64,000 nucleotides of DNA from contig NZ_CAMIHZ010000001.1 in assembly GCF_946222305.1 (NCBI RefSeq), positions 107,656 to 171,655 on the forward strand, read 5' to 3'. Of the stretch, positions 1-11,632 are shown piece after piece. Source of the DNA: an uncultured Corynebacterium sp. GTDB lineage: Bacteria; Actinomycetota; Actinomycetes; Mycobacteriales; Mycobacteriaceae. Positions within the stretch are counted from its first letter, which is position 1. Each line of letters opens with the position of its first letter. Made by a program: the position numbers and the translations under genes. Below the pieces are notes generated by a model, which was not told the DNA's origin, did not search any database, and worked only from the letters and a program-made list of their open reading frames with translations.

Positions 1-326
1 GCCACGAGACAGCTGGCAGTCAATAGATCGTCGGCACGCCCCTGGGCGAGGCGTGCCATGAGGTCGGCGGTAGCGGGGGCGATGATGATGAGATCCGCCT
101 CTTGGCCCAACCGAACGTGTTGCACCTCGTCGATGCTGTCGAAAACATCGTTGGACACGGGGTTGCCAGACAAGGCTTCGAATGTAGCCGCACCCACGAA
201 CTTCAAAGCGTTGTTGGTGGGAATCACATTGACGTGATGGCCTTGCTCCGTGAAATATCGGACAAGGTGTGCGGCCTTAAACGCGGCAATGCCGCCCCCT
301 ACGCCGATTACGACGCGGAGCGACAT
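1..326 (-). CDS. coaBC: Phosphopantothenoylcysteine decarboxylase/synthase, N-terminal part (cut by window edge)
   Basis: Coenzyme A biosynthesis: the bifunctional enzyme joins cysteine to 4'-phosphopantothenate and decarboxylates the product to 4'-phosphopantetheine. Only the first ~108 codons are here; the gene runs off the left edge. The N-terminus reads MSLRVVIGVGGGIAAFKAAH, the flavin-binding start of the CoaC (Dfp) domain, followed by PTNNALKFVGAATFEALSG and the IIIAPATADLMARLAQG stretch typical of HFCD flavoproteins. The ATG at 326 follows rpoZ by about 50 nt on the same strand and may share its transcript. The gmk-rpoZ-coaBC order is common in actinobacteria. The C-terminal CoaB half cannot be checked. 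Confidence 0.93.
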   Translation of the reverse strand, partial: MSLRVVIGVGGGIAAFKAAHLVRYFTEQGHHVNVIPTNNALKFVGAATFEALSGNPVSNDVFDSIDEVQHVRLGQEADLIIIAPATADLMARLAQGRADDLLTASCLV

Positions 327-378
327 TGTGTCAGATTTTCCGGTAGAAGAAGCATTCACACCGGATAGCCTAGCCTGT

Positions 379-660
379 CTAGCCTTCGGTGTGTTCCAGC
401 AGATCCTTGTTAATCTCACGCAGGGCGATCGACAGTGGCTTCTCCTGGGCATCGGGGGTCACCAATGGACCCACGAATTCGAAAACGCCCTCATCAACCG
501 TCTGGAAGTAATCGTTGATCTGACGTGCACGCTTGGCAGCGAAAATCACCAATGCGTACTTAGAGGAGACCTTGGTCAGGAGCTCATCGATCGGCGGATT
601 AGTGATGCCGACTGGCGGATCGAACACCGTCGCGTTCGAATTCACGTCCTGGTTTGCCAC
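379..660 (-). CDS. rpoZ: RNA polymerase omega subunit
   Basis: Small subunit that helps assemble and stabilise RNA polymerase through beta'. The protein of ~93 residues carries the omega core (GITNPPIDELLTKVSSKYAL, then AAKRARQINDYF), and ends ...LEHTEG. A start GTG at 660 (MANQDVNSN...) is preferred over the ATG nine bases upstream, because an AGAAGG Shine-Dalgarno lies about 8 nt before the GTG but directly abuts the ATG. It lies downstream of gmk on the same strand, with a terminator-like hairpin at 693-721 between them (separate entry). Identity is secure; the start is inferred. Confidence 0.93.
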   Translation of the reverse strand: MANQDVNSNATVFDPPVGITNPPIDELLTKVSSKYALVIFAAKRARQINDYFQTVDEGVFEFVGPLVTPDAQEKPLSIALREINKDLLEHTEG

Positions 661-692
661 GGTATGCACCTTCTTTTAGTAGTAACTGCTGG

Positions 693-721
693 AAAAATCT
701 GTGGTGCTCCCACGCACCACA
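693..721 (-). terminator. Intrinsic-terminator-like hairpin between gmk and rpoZ
   Basis: On the minus strand, arms TGTGGTGC and GCACCACA (8 perfect pairs, loop GTGGGA) at 700-721 are followed by GATTTTT. It lies after the gmk stop (744) and about 33 nt before the rpoZ start (660). There is little room for a separate rpoZ promoter downstream of it, so partial read-through or attenuation is possible. Confidence 0.6.
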
Positions 722-743
722 TTCAAAGCGCTCTATACAGAGC

Positions 744-1313
744 TTAACTGTTGAGAATTTCGGCGATCTCAGCGACTGCCTTATTGACATCTTCATTGAC
801 CACCACGTGATCGAATTCCGATCGCGCTGCCATCTCCGTTTTTGCGGTGGACAGGCGCCGAGCAATCACCTCTTCGGTTTCCGTACCGCGCTTGGTCAAC
901 CGTTGCACCAGCTCATCCCACGATGGAGGGGCTAGGAAAACCGTCTGAGATTCGGGTAGAAGCTTCTTTACGTTGCGTGCACCTGCAAGGTCCACCTCAA
1001 CGAGCACCGGCCGGCCCTCGTCTAGAGCGCTTTCCACGGGCTGCCGGGGTGTACCGGACAGCTGCAAGCCACCGTGGATCTCTGCCCACTCGAGCATCTT
1101 GCCAGAATCGATGTTGTCTTGGAACTGCTTGCGAGTCACGTATATGTAATCCTTGCCATCAACCTCGCCCGGACGGGGATCCCGGGTGGTCATCGAAACG
1201 CTGAAAAACAGGCTTGGGATTTCATCAATGAGCCGAGCGACGACAGTGGACTTCCCCACCGCCGATGGCCCAGCCAGTACGACGATTCGCCGGTTATTGA
1301 GGCCTTCGCTCAA
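744..1313 (-). CDS. gmk: Guanylate kinase
   Basis: Phosphorylates GMP to GDP with ATP in the cytoplasm. The 189 residues have the usual length. The P-loop GPSAVGKST is at about residues 15-23, followed by the GMP-binding region (TTRDPRPGEVDGKDY) and the lid and C-terminal motifs GTETEEVIARRL and FDHVVVNED. It starts 3 nt after the mihF stop, so the two are almost certainly cotranscribed, as in other actinobacteria. No anomalies seen. Confidence 0.97.
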   Translation of the reverse strand: MSEGLNNRRIVVLAGPSAVGKSTVVARLIDEIPSLFFSVSMTTRDPRPGEVDGKDYIYVTRKQFQDNIDSGKMLEWAEIHGGLQLSGTPRQPVESALDEGRPVLVEVDLAGARNVKKLLPESQTVFLAPPSWDELVQRLTKRGTETEEVIARRLSTAKTEMAARSEFDHVVVNEDVNKAVAEIAEILNS

Positions 1314-1316
1314 GAC

Positions 1317-1637
1317 CTACACCTCGAAGCCGAAGTGCTCCAACAGGGCGCGGCGCTGACGGTCGCCCAGGCCACGCAGACGACGGGTTGGGGCGATCTC
1401 CAGCTGGTTCATGATTTCTTCTGCCTTGACCTTGCCCACCTTTGGCAGGGATACCAGCAGGGAATGAACCTTCATTTTGCCCAGGATTGGGTCGGTCTCT
1501 GCGTCCTTGAGCACCTGCTTCAGGTCGGTAGCGCCACGCTTGAGCTTCTCGCGAAGTTCTGCACGAACCTTGCGGGCCTCAGCGGCCTTCTTCAGTGCTT
1601 CTGCGCGCTGCTCCGGGGTCAACTGGGGAAGTGCCAC
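1317..1637 (-). CDS. mihF: Integration host factor, actinobacterial type (mIHF)
   Basis: Nucleoid-associated, DNA-bending protein of the actinobacterial mIHF family, unrelated to E. coli IHF; required for phage L5 integration in mycobacteria and a chromosome organiser. The 106 residues begin MALPQLTPEQRAEALKKAAE, a basic helical segment. The helix-two-turn-helix core follows (LLVSLPKVGKVKAEEIMNQL, then RRLRGLGDRQRRALLEHFG). The start is GTG at 1637, with a GGAGG Shine-Dalgarno a few bases upstream. A ~400-nt non-coding region precedes it and holds a good promoter (1872-1901). It heads the mihF-gmk-rpoZ-coaBC group. Confidence 0.95.
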   Translation of the reverse strand: MALPQLTPEQRAEALKKAAEARKVRAELREKLKRGATDLKQVLKDAETDPILGKMKVHSLLVSLPKVGKVKAEEIMNQLEIAPTRRLRGLGDRQRRALLEHFGFEV

Positions 1638-2035
1638 GGGATCCTCCGTCTTTCTTGGTTTTCTCGTTGTTGATCGGTTAATTCAAGCTTGTTTCTTTGT
1701 GCGCAGCCACAAAACCGCGACTGCATGTGCCGAACAGGATACGACCGCACCCTCCGGCTTCCTTCGCACCTTATACATCTCGGTCTACCCGCGAGGGGTA
1801 ACCCGGTTTGCGAGGTCGAAGTCACCGTGTTCGAACCATCTCCGACGGTGAGTTTTCGAAGGCAAAGGTGGATACTAGGTTATCCAAACCACCTCTGCCA
1901 ACCGACACACCTTAAATGACTGTAAATCAGTCGCGCGCATCAGGGGGCTTGTTTTGGCCAAAAAACCGCCCGGGTCGCGATAAATCAGAGTTGTGTGCGA
2001 AACGACGAACGATAGTCTAGCACGGGTTTGCCCTG
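1638..2035. other. 398-bp intergenic region, mihF upstream region
   Basis: Lies between the pyrF stop and the mihF start. It holds a candidate mihF promoter (1872-1901), implying a leader of roughly 225 nt. Upstream of that are two palindromes: a 5-bp-arm hairpin GACTG/CAGTC at 1919-1933 and the 12-bp palindrome TTTTGGCCAAAA at 1952-1963. A minus-strand 31-codon ORF (1683-1778) begins MYKVRRKPEG but has only a weak ribosome binding site. I see no convincing gene here. Confidence 0.6.
1872..1901 (-). promoter_or_regulatory. Candidate mihF promoter
   Basis: Minus-strand hexamers TTGGCA (1896-1901) and TAGTAT (1872-1877) are separated by 18 nt, a good match to housekeeping sigma promoters. Transcription would begin near 1865, giving a long mihF leader. 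Found by eye only. Confidence 0.45.
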
Positions 2036-2952
2036 CTAAACCAACATGTCGCGCGTGAGCTTAGCCACCGCGTTACCTAGAGCACCCACATCGGGGCCAC
2101 ACTTTAATATTCCGCGAGAAACATTAGGACTCACAAGATGCGTGGCTTTACCTGCGATGCGTTTCACATCGTCCATGGTGCCTCCCTGCGCACCCACGCC
2201 TGGCATCAAAACCATGCCACCCACCTCGTCCAGCACAGGCGGAGAATCAACGGTAGCGCCAATCACCACGCCTAGATTGCCGGCCTCGGCACCGTACTGT
2301 CGATTGGCGGCGGCCACCCGATTGACGACATCTTGGGCCAAGGTCACCTGGGTCCTCTCCCCTGCTGTCTGCGGGCCCTTTTTATCCGACGCCACGCTGC
2401 CCGACTGCGCGTTCAGCACTGGGGCGAAAGCCCGTTGCACGGTTGGTGCCTCGGGATTGCTCGTCGCCGCGAGGACGATGACTCCAGCCCCGTTTTTATC
2501 GGCGAGGTCGATCACCGGCCGAAGGGATTCGAAACCCAGCCAAGGCGAAACGGTCACGGCATCCGAGCACAGCGGAGATCCACTATCGACCCACGCGCGG
2601 GCATACCCGGCCATCGTACTTCCGATGTCGCCCCTTTTGGCGTCGGCGATAACCAAAACGCCGTGGCGTCGTAACTCGGCGATAGTCTCCTCCAGCACAG
2701 CCAACCCGGCCGATCCGAAGGCCTCGTAAAAGGCAACTTGGGGCTTAACGACACACGCCGTGGAGGCGAAAGCTTCTACGCACGTTTGGCTGAACCTGCG
2801 CAATCCGGCGACGGAGACGTCCAAGCCCCAATCGCGCAGGAGTTGCTCATGGGGGTCGATGCCCACACAGAGCTGACCAAACTCCTCAGCGCGTGTGAGG
2901 AAACGCTCACCGAAGGTATGGGGTGCTAGACTGGCGCCGTTTCGACCGGGCA

Positions 2953-2953
<1 letters not shown>
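2036..2953 (-). CDS. pyrF: Orotidine 5'-phosphate decarboxylase
   Basis: Last step of de novo UMP synthesis: decarboxylates OMP to UMP. The 305-residue protein is the longer group-2 type common in actinobacteria. The catalytic motif DAKRGDIGST is at about residues 104-113, with the substrate region CVGIDPHEQLL near the N-terminus and the phosphate-binding end VLMPGVGAQGGTMDDV. The start is taken at 2953, where the carB stop and this ATG share a base (TAATG); longer in-frame extensions run into carB. It is the last gene of the pyr operon, so it is probably controlled by PyrR at the operon head. Confidence 0.95.
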
Positions 2954-6312
<3,359 letters not shown>

Positions 6313-6408
6313 GGGTTTTCCTTAAAACTATGTGTCTCTAACTGGTCAATATGGCTAAGCCGAGGGGTCGGAGGCAAAGCTCAAAAGCCCTGCCCATCCC
6401 CCTTGGAT

Positions 6409-7545
6409 TTAAGCCTTATCCAACATCTCGAAGAACTGGTCGAACAGGGGGTTGGCGTCATGGGGGCCGGCGGCAGATTCGGGGTGATACTGCACGGAAA
6501 ATGCTGAACCGTCCACCAACGCCACACCCTCGACCACATCATCGTTGAGGCAAGTGTGGGTCACTTGAGCTTCACCATAGGGAGTGGAGAACTTCTCCCC
6601 TGGCTTGCCCTTCAGGGCAAAGCCGTGGTTCTGGGCGGTGATATCAATCCGACCGGTAACGTGGTTGATGACGGGAACATTCACGCCACGGTGGCCGAAC
6701 TTCAGCTTGTAGGTTTCCATGCCCAAAGCCCGGCCGAGAATCTGATTACCGAAGCAGATACCAAAGAACGGAATCTTGGCCTCCAGAACCTTCTTCACCT
6801 CAGCGACCGTCACATCAGCCGTCGCTGGGTCGCCCGGACCATTGGACACAAACACGCCTGTCGCGCCGTGTTCTTCCATGAGCTCCTGGACACGCTCGAA
6901 CTTCGTGTCGTGGGGCACAACCACAGTGCGCACACCGCGCTTAGCGAACTCCCGCGGAGTGTTCGTCTTAATGCCCATGTCGTAGGCGATGACGGTGTAG
7001 CGGGTTTCGCCTTTCGCCTCGACGACATACACCTCATCGGTGGACACATCGCCGGCGAGGTCCGCACCTTCCATCGATTCTTGGGCCTTGACCTGACTAA
7101 TCATTTCTTCATCGCTGGCCAGCGCGGCGTCGCCAGAAAAAATACCCGCAGCAACCGACCCCTTGTCGCGAAGGTGGCGAACGATGGCGCGAGTATCCAC
7201 GCCTTGAATGCCGATGATGTTCTGCGCAGCCATCTCGTCTTCGAGGCTACGGTCCGCGCGCCAGTTACTGACGGTGCGGGACAGATCGCGGATCACTAGG
7301 CCGGCGACCCAGATCTTATCGCCGCGAGATTCGCCGTCTTCGTCGTTCCAGCCGGTGTTGCCGATCTGAGGAGCAGTCGCCACCACGATCTGACGGTGGT
7401 AGCTGGGGTCGGTCATCGTCTCTTGGTAACCGGTCATGGCGGTGGTGAAGACCGCCTCGCCAAGGGTGGTGCCCTGCGCGCCGAAAGCGCGACCGTGGAA
7501 GATCCGTCCGTCGGCCAGAACCAGGGCTGCTGGAGTGCGGGTCAT
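6409..7545 (-). CDS. carA: Carbamoyl-phosphate synthase small subunit (glutaminase)
   Basis: Hydrolyses glutamine and channels ammonia to CarB. The 378 residues comprise an N-terminal CarA domain (ALVLADGRIFHGRAFGAQGT) and a C-terminal class I glutamine amidotransferase. The latter has the nucleophile-elbow motif FGICFGNQILGRALG, the preceding VFVSNGPGDPA, and the His/Glu pair in YHPESAAGPHD. The ribosome binding site is GAGGA, about 8 nt before the ATG. It sits between pyrC and carB in the pyr operon, so its supply of carbamoyl phosphate is tied to pyrimidine control; no separate arginine control is visible. Confidence 0.98.
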   Translation of the reverse strand: MTRTPAALVLADGRIFHGRAFGAQGTTLGEAVFTTAMTGYQETMTDPSYHRQIVVATAPQIGNTGWNDEDGESRGDKIWVAGLVIRDLSRTVSNWRADRSLEDEMAAQNIIGIQGVDTRAIVRHLRDKGSVAAGIFSGDAALASDEEMISQVKAQESMEGADLAGDVSTDEVYVVEAKGETRYTVIAYDMGIKTNTPREFAKRGVRTVVVPHDTKFERVQELMEEHGATGVFVSNGPGDPATADVTVAEVKKVLEAKIPFFGICFGNQILGRALGMETYKLKFGHRGVNVPVINHVTGRIDITAQNHGFALKGKPGEKFSTPYGEAQVTHTCLNDDVVEGVALVDGSAFSVQYHPESAAGPHDANPLFDQFFEMLDKA

Positions 7546-7637
7546 GGGTTGTCCTCTTTTCCTTTTGACTTTTTGTTGTAGCGCTTGAGGTTGCCGGTGG
7601 TGCCGTGTTTCTTATTCCGACGCCACGCTGGCCGCGC

Positions 7638-9035
7638 TTACTCGGTTACCGCCAGTCCGTCACGGCAAGTCAGCTTGCCGCGCAGGATCGTGGTGCTAAT
7701 TTTGACGGGCATGTCCATTCCCTCATAAGGGGTGTTGCGGGACTTCGAGGCCATCTTCTCTCCCTCGGCCACCCAAGAGGTCTTGGTATCCACCACACAG
7801 AGATTGGCCGGTTCTCCCACGGCAATGGGGCGACCATGGCCTGGGAGTTTCGTTATCTGAGCTGGGCGTTCGGACATCACGCGGGCAACGAAGCGCCAAT
7901 CTTGGTCGCCATTGAGTACGAAAATTTGTGCGATGAGCGCCAACGAGGTCTCCAAGCCCAGCATGCCCGGACGTGCTTTATCGAACTCGCAGCATTTCTC
8001 CTCGGAACCATGGGGTGCGTGATCGGTAGCCACGCAATCGACAATGCCATCGATAAGGGCTTGACGCAGAGCGAGCGTGTCGCGCTGCTCGCGCAGTGGT
8101 GGGTTGACGCGGTTGACACCGTCGAAGGTTTCGAGGCGCTCGTCCGTCAAGATCAAGTGGTGAGGGGTCACCTCCGCGGTCAGTGGGATGTCCTGCGACT
8201 TGGCCCACTTGAGCAGTTCCACGGTGCCTTCGGTCGAGGCGTGGCAGATATGGACGCGGCCGCCGTAGTCGCGCGCCATGATGGCATCGCGGGCAACGAT
8301 GGACTCCTCAGCTACACGGGGCCAACCTCGTAGCCCTAGGCGGGCTGCATTCTCACCCTCGTGTGCAACTGCCCCCTCTGTGAGACGAGGTTCCTCACAG
8401 TGCTGGGCCAACAGGACATCCACACCGCGGGAGTACTCGATGGCGCGTCGCATGAGCCGGGGGTCATCGACACACTTGCCATCATCGGAAAACATGCGGA
8501 GCTTGGCGTCGGAATCGGCCATCATGCCGAACTCAGTCAACTCTTTGCCCAGCAATCCCTTGGAGATGGAACCCACCGGGTGGACGTCACAGAGGTTCGT
8601 CTTTTGGCCCTTGTACCACACCGTTTCTGCGATGGTCGGGTTGTCCATCACAGGTGCGGTGTTGGCCATGGTAAACACAGCGGTGAATCCGCCCTGCGCT
8701 GCAGATGCAGAGCCGGTGGCGACTGTTTCAGTGTCCTCACGGCCAGGTTCGCGCAGGTGAACGTGCATATCTACCAGGCCGGGTAATAGTATCTGCCCAT
8801 TGAGGTCCAGCTTCTCCGCACTGTCGGAAACCTGCTGAGTTGCTTCTGCCCCGATCGCGGCGATGAAACCGTCGCGCAGCAAAACGTCGGTAGGCTCGCC
8901 CTCTCCGTAGATCAGCACTCCGCGCAGCAACACCTCGTTATCCGCGCCAATGGGGGCAGGAGCGAGATCGCCGGTGGCGGGGTATCCGCGATCATCGGGG
9001 TAGGTGGCCAAGTGGGAATTGTCGTTGTTGGTCAT
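7638..9035 (-). CDS. pyrC: Dihydroorotase
   Basis: Cyclises carbamoyl-aspartate to dihydroorotate in pyrimidine synthesis. The 465-residue protein is an amidohydrolase of the class I dihydroorotase type. The metal-binding DMHVHLREPG is at about residues 89-98 and the catalytic-Asp motif CVATDHAPHG is late in the barrel. The start ATG at 9035 has a GAGGAG Shine-Dalgarno; longer frames run toward pyrB and lack support. The N-terminal ~30 residues before ADNEVLLRGV are unusually long and hydrophilic. It is the third gene of the operon, 40 nt after pyrB. Confidence 0.96.
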   Translation of the reverse strand: MTNNDNSHLATYPDDRGYPATGDLAPAPIGADNEVLLRGVLIYGEGEPTDVLLRDGFIAAIGAEATQQVSDSAEKLDLNGQILLPGLVDMHVHLREPGREDTETVATGSASAAQGGFTAVFTMANTAPVMDNPTIAETVWYKGQKTNLCDVHPVGSISKGLLGKELTEFGMMADSDAKLRMFSDDGKCVDDPRLMRRAIEYSRGVDVLLAQHCEEPRLTEGAVAHEGENAARLGLRGWPRVAEESIVARDAIMARDYGGRVHICHASTEGTVELLKWAKSQDIPLTAEVTPHHLILTDERLETFDGVNRVNPPLREQRDTLALRQALIDGIVDCVATDHAPHGSEEKCCEFDKARPGMLGLETSLALIAQIFVLNGDQDWRFVARVMSERPAQITKLPGHGRPIAVGEPANLCVVDTKTSWVAEGEKMASKSRNTPYEGMDMPVKISTTILRGKLTCRDGLAVTE

Positions 9036-9075
9036 GGCAATAATCTCCTCTATCAGTCCTTGGTTCCTACCCCGG

Positions 9076-10053
9076 TCAGGCGCGAGGGCCGCGGGTGTTC
9101 GTGGCGTCGTTATCGTCCACAGCATCCGTGCCCACCAGCAACTTGAACAGGACGGCCATGCGTACCTGCACTCCAGCGGTCACCTGATCGAGCACGACGG
9201 TCCGTGGATCATCGGCAACATCGTCATTGATTTCCATGCCGCGCAGCATCGGGCCGGGGTGCATAACGATGGCGCTATCGTTCAGCTTGGCCAACCGGGC
9301 CCTGCTCATCCCGTAGCGGGTGGCATATTCGCGGTGGGATGGGAAGAACCCGCCGTTCATGCGCTCTGCCTGCACGCGCAGCATCATGACTGCATCGGCA
9401 CCGGCCAGCTCAGCATCCATGTTGTGCGAGATGCGCACTGTGCGGCCGTCCATTCCCCATTTCTCCACGCCGAATGGCAGCAGAGTTGGGGGCGCCACGA
9501 AGGTGACATCCGCACCCAGGCGGGTAAGTAGTTGGGCGTTGGAGCGCGCTACGCGGGAGTGCAGAATATCGCCGACAATCACGATGTGTTTGCCCTCGAT
9601 GTTCCCCAGGTGCCGACGCATCGTAACGGCGTCGAGCAGTGCCTGGGTGGGGTGTTGATTGGAGCCGTCACCTGCGTTAACGATGGCGGTATCCCCCAGC
9701 CAATTGGCGACTTGGCGTGCAGCTCCCGACGAGGGGTGGCGCATGATGATGGCATCGGCGCCAACGGCTTTGAGGGTCAGCGCGGTGTCCTTGAGCGACT
9801 CGCCTTTCTTCACACTGGAGCCCGAGGCGGACACGTTAATAACATCCGCGCTCATCCATTTCCCCGCGGTTTCGAAGGAAGAACGGGTGCGGGTGGAGTT
9901 TTCGTAGAACATCGTGAAGATGGTGCGCCCACGCAGTGTGGGCAGCTTCTTCAGCTCACGCCCATCGAGGACCTCGGCGAACCGATCGGCCTCGTCCAGC
10001 AGTCCCACAATCTCTTCACGGCTGAGGTCCGCAATGCTGATGAGGTGTTGCAT
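9076..10053 (-). CDS. pyrB: Aspartate carbamoyltransferase catalytic subunit
   Basis: Condenses carbamoyl phosphate with aspartate, the committed step of pyrimidine synthesis. The 325 residues include the carbamoyl-phosphate loop STRTRSSFE (about residues 53-61), the HPTQALLDAVTMRRHLG segment and the C-terminal HPGPMLRGMEI motif. No pyrI regulatory subunit is present, as expected for actinobacterial operons. It starts 6 nt after the pyrR stop and is certainly cotranscribed with it. Confidence 0.98.
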   Translation of the reverse strand: MQHLISIADLSREEIVGLLDEADRFAEVLDGRELKKLPTLRGRTIFTMFYENSTRTRSSFETAGKWMSADVINVSASGSSVKKGESLKDTALTLKAVGADAIIMRHPSSGAARQVANWLGDTAIVNAGDGSNQHPTQALLDAVTMRRHLGNIEGKHIVIVGDILHSRVARSNAQLLTRLGADVTFVAPPTLLPFGVEKWGMDGRTVRISHNMDAELAGADAVMMLRVQAERMNGGFFPSHREYATRYGMSRARLAKLNDSAIVMHPGPMLRGMEINDDVADDPRTVVLDQVTAGVQVRMAVLFKLLVGTDAVDDNDATNTRGPRA

Positions 10054-10059
10054 GAGCTT

Positions 10060-10653
10060 TTACTTCCCTGCCTTTTCTTCATCCGACGCCACGGGCTTGT
10101 GCAATTCCACGAGGTCTTGGCCGTCGAGCTCCGCAAGGCTGACAGTGATGTCCTCCGTGGTGGCGGTCGGGATATTTTTACCGACGTAGTCTGCGCGAAT
10201 GGGCAGCTGGCGATGTCCGCGATCAACGAGGACAGCGACTTGGACCATGTCCGCACGGCCGAGATCCCGGAGCGCGTCCAGTGCAGCGCGAATGGAACGA
10301 CCGGAGTATAAAACGTCGTCGACGAGCACAACCGTCGTGCCGTCAATTCCCTCGTGGGGAATGTTGGTGGGCTTGAGGGCTCGGTGTGTCTTGGTCCGCA
10401 AATCGTCGCGGTACAGGGTGATGTCTAGTGAGCCGTGGAAAACCTCTACACCGGAAAAGGCGGTGATGCGCTCCGCGAGGCGCTCGGCTAGCGGAACACC
10501 CCCCGATGGAATTCCCAAAAGCACAACGCGGTTGCTGCCTTCGCTATCGAGGGCAGTTTTTTCAATAATTTGGTGCGCGATTCTCGCGACAGTTCGCGCC
10601 ACGTCTGCCTCGTCGAGCAAGACAGTGGTGGTCACTGCGTCTGCCGTGTTCAT
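10060..10653 (-). CDS. pyrR: PyrR: pyr mRNA-binding regulator / uracil phosphoribosyltransferase
   Basis: Bifunctional protein: binds pyr leader RNA when UMP/UTP is high, and may convert uracil and PRPP to UMP. The 197-residue protein has the PRPP-binding motif VVLVDDVLYSGRSIRAAL (about residues 110-127) and the family block SLDITLYRDD. The ATG at 10653 has a strong AAAGGAGG Shine-Dalgarno (10659-10666), which lies inside a predicted PyrR-binding loop (separate entry), implying autoregulation by translational repression. It is first gene of pyrR-pyrB-pyrC-carA-carB-pyrF. Confidence 0.97.
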   Translation of the reverse strand: MNTADAVTTTVLLDEADVARTVARIAHQIIEKTALDSEGSNRVVLLGIPSGGVPLAERLAERITAFSGVEVFHGSLDITLYRDDLRTKTHRALKPTNIPHEGIDGTTVVLVDDVLYSGRSIRAALDALRDLGRADMVQVAVLVDRGHRQLPIRADYVGKNIPTATTEDITVSLAELDGQDLVELHKPVASDEEKAGK

Positions 10654-10658
10654 CGTGA

Positions 10659-10695
10659 CCTCCTTTCCCGCCTCTCTGTGCGGTCTGTTAAAGGA
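10659..10695 (-). promoter_or_regulatory. PyrR-binding RNA loop overlapping the pyrR Shine-Dalgarno
   Basis: In the minus-strand RNA, UCCUUU (10690-10695) can pair with AAAGGA (10661-10666). Inside this is an upper stem CCGC/GCGG that closes a loop containing ACAGAGAG. This matches the known PyrR anti-antiterminator loop, with its conserved CAGAGAGG and flanking CCUUUAA / AAAGG. The 3' arm is part of the pyrR ribosome binding site, so the folded form should block translation initiation. No terminator follows, unlike in Bacillus leaders. Confidence 0.8.
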
Positions 10696-10716
10696 TGTCC
10701 TTATGTACGGTTTTAA

Positions 10717-10744
10717 ACCTTAGCACGGCTGCGCTGGTTTGAAA
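10717..10744 (-). promoter_or_regulatory. Candidate promoter of the pyr operon
   Basis: Minus-strand TTTCAA (10739-10744) and TAAGGT (10717-10722) are separated by 16 nt, about 25 nt upstream of the PyrR loop. The start would fall near 10710, giving a leader of ~57 nt. Weak consensus, position-supported only. Confidence 0.35.
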
Positions 10745-10772
10745 GGTTCGTTACCCCATCAACACCCGGGAG

Positions 10773-11522
10773 TTACCCTAATGGTGCGTTCGGCTCATCG
10801 TCGCCGTTATCGACTTCAGCATTGGTTGCTGGTGTTTCCGCACCACTGGGTGTGGACTCCACTTCGTCAACTGGAGCTTCCGCTTGGTCGGCGGGTGCCT
10901 CTGCTTCGCCAGTTGGGGTCTGCTTCTGCTCAAAACCCGCTGCGACGGGCTGGTCCTTCGCGGAGTCCTCAGTGACCATGGATCCGATGAGTGCATCCAG
11001 CTCTGCGTCTTCGCCCTGATCGGCAGCTTCCTGGGAGGCATCGGATTTGGCTGCGGCGGCGTCAGCCAGCTTCAGATCGGCTGCGCGTGCCACCCCGTCC
11101 AGTACTGCATTGACGTAGGCTGGCGCCTTGTCGTGGGAGTACTGCGCGGCCAGCTCGATCCCCTCGGTCATGGCCACCTGATTGGGAACATCGTCGTTGA
11201 AGAGAAGCTCCCACGTCGCCACGCGCAGCACGGCACGATCAACTGCGGGCAGTCGATCCAACCTCCACTCGCTGGCGAGGTTCATCGCGATGGCATCATC
11301 AATTGCATCCAGATTGGTTGCGGTGCCCTCCACAATGGTGGCGGTGTATTCGGGAACGGGCTTGACGGCATTGGCTTCGTCGCGTGCCAGTTCCACCCGC
11401 TCTTCGACGATCTTTACCGGATCGAGATCGCGGAACTCAGCTTCGAAAAGGATGTCCACTGCACGACGACGCGCCTTGAATCGACTGCCGTGACGCCTGT
11501 ACTTGTTCTTGTCTTCGCTCAC
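10773..11522 (-). CDS. nusB: Transcription antitermination factor NusB with acidic C-terminal tail
   Basis: NusB binds boxA RNA with NusE (S10) in ribosomal RNA antitermination. The canonical all-helical domain spans about residues 1-140: YRRHGSRFKARRRAVDILFE, then EWRLDRLPAVDRAVLRVATW and APAYVNAVLDGVA. About 100 further residues follow, rich in Ala, Glu, Asp, Pro and Thr and probably disordered, ending ...DEPNAPLG. The total of ~249 residues is far above the usual 140-ish. The GTG at 11522 (MSEDKNK...) is chosen because it matches family N-termini; the longer frame to 11606 looks non-native. It lies 3' of efp, as in many bacteria. Confidence 0.9.
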   Translation of the reverse strand: MSEDKNKYRRHGSRFKARRRAVDILFEAEFRDLDPVKIVEERVELARDEANAVKPVPEYTATIVEGTATNLDAIDDAIAMNLASEWRLDRLPAVDRAVLRVATWELLFNDDVPNQVAMTEGIELAAQYSHDKAPAYVNAVLDGVARAADLKLADAAAAKSDASQEAADQGEDAELDALIGSMVTEDSAKDQPVAAGFEQKQTPTGEAEAPADQAEAPVDEVESTPSGAETPATNAEVDNGDDEPNAPLG

Positions 11523-11632
11523 AGTGGGTGTAATCCGCTTTCCGCTGATCGAATGGGTGGGAATGTGAAAAATGCCCGCCACCGCCATCGACACATTAAA
11601 TGTCACCGGCGGCTGCGAGGAACTAGCGTGAG

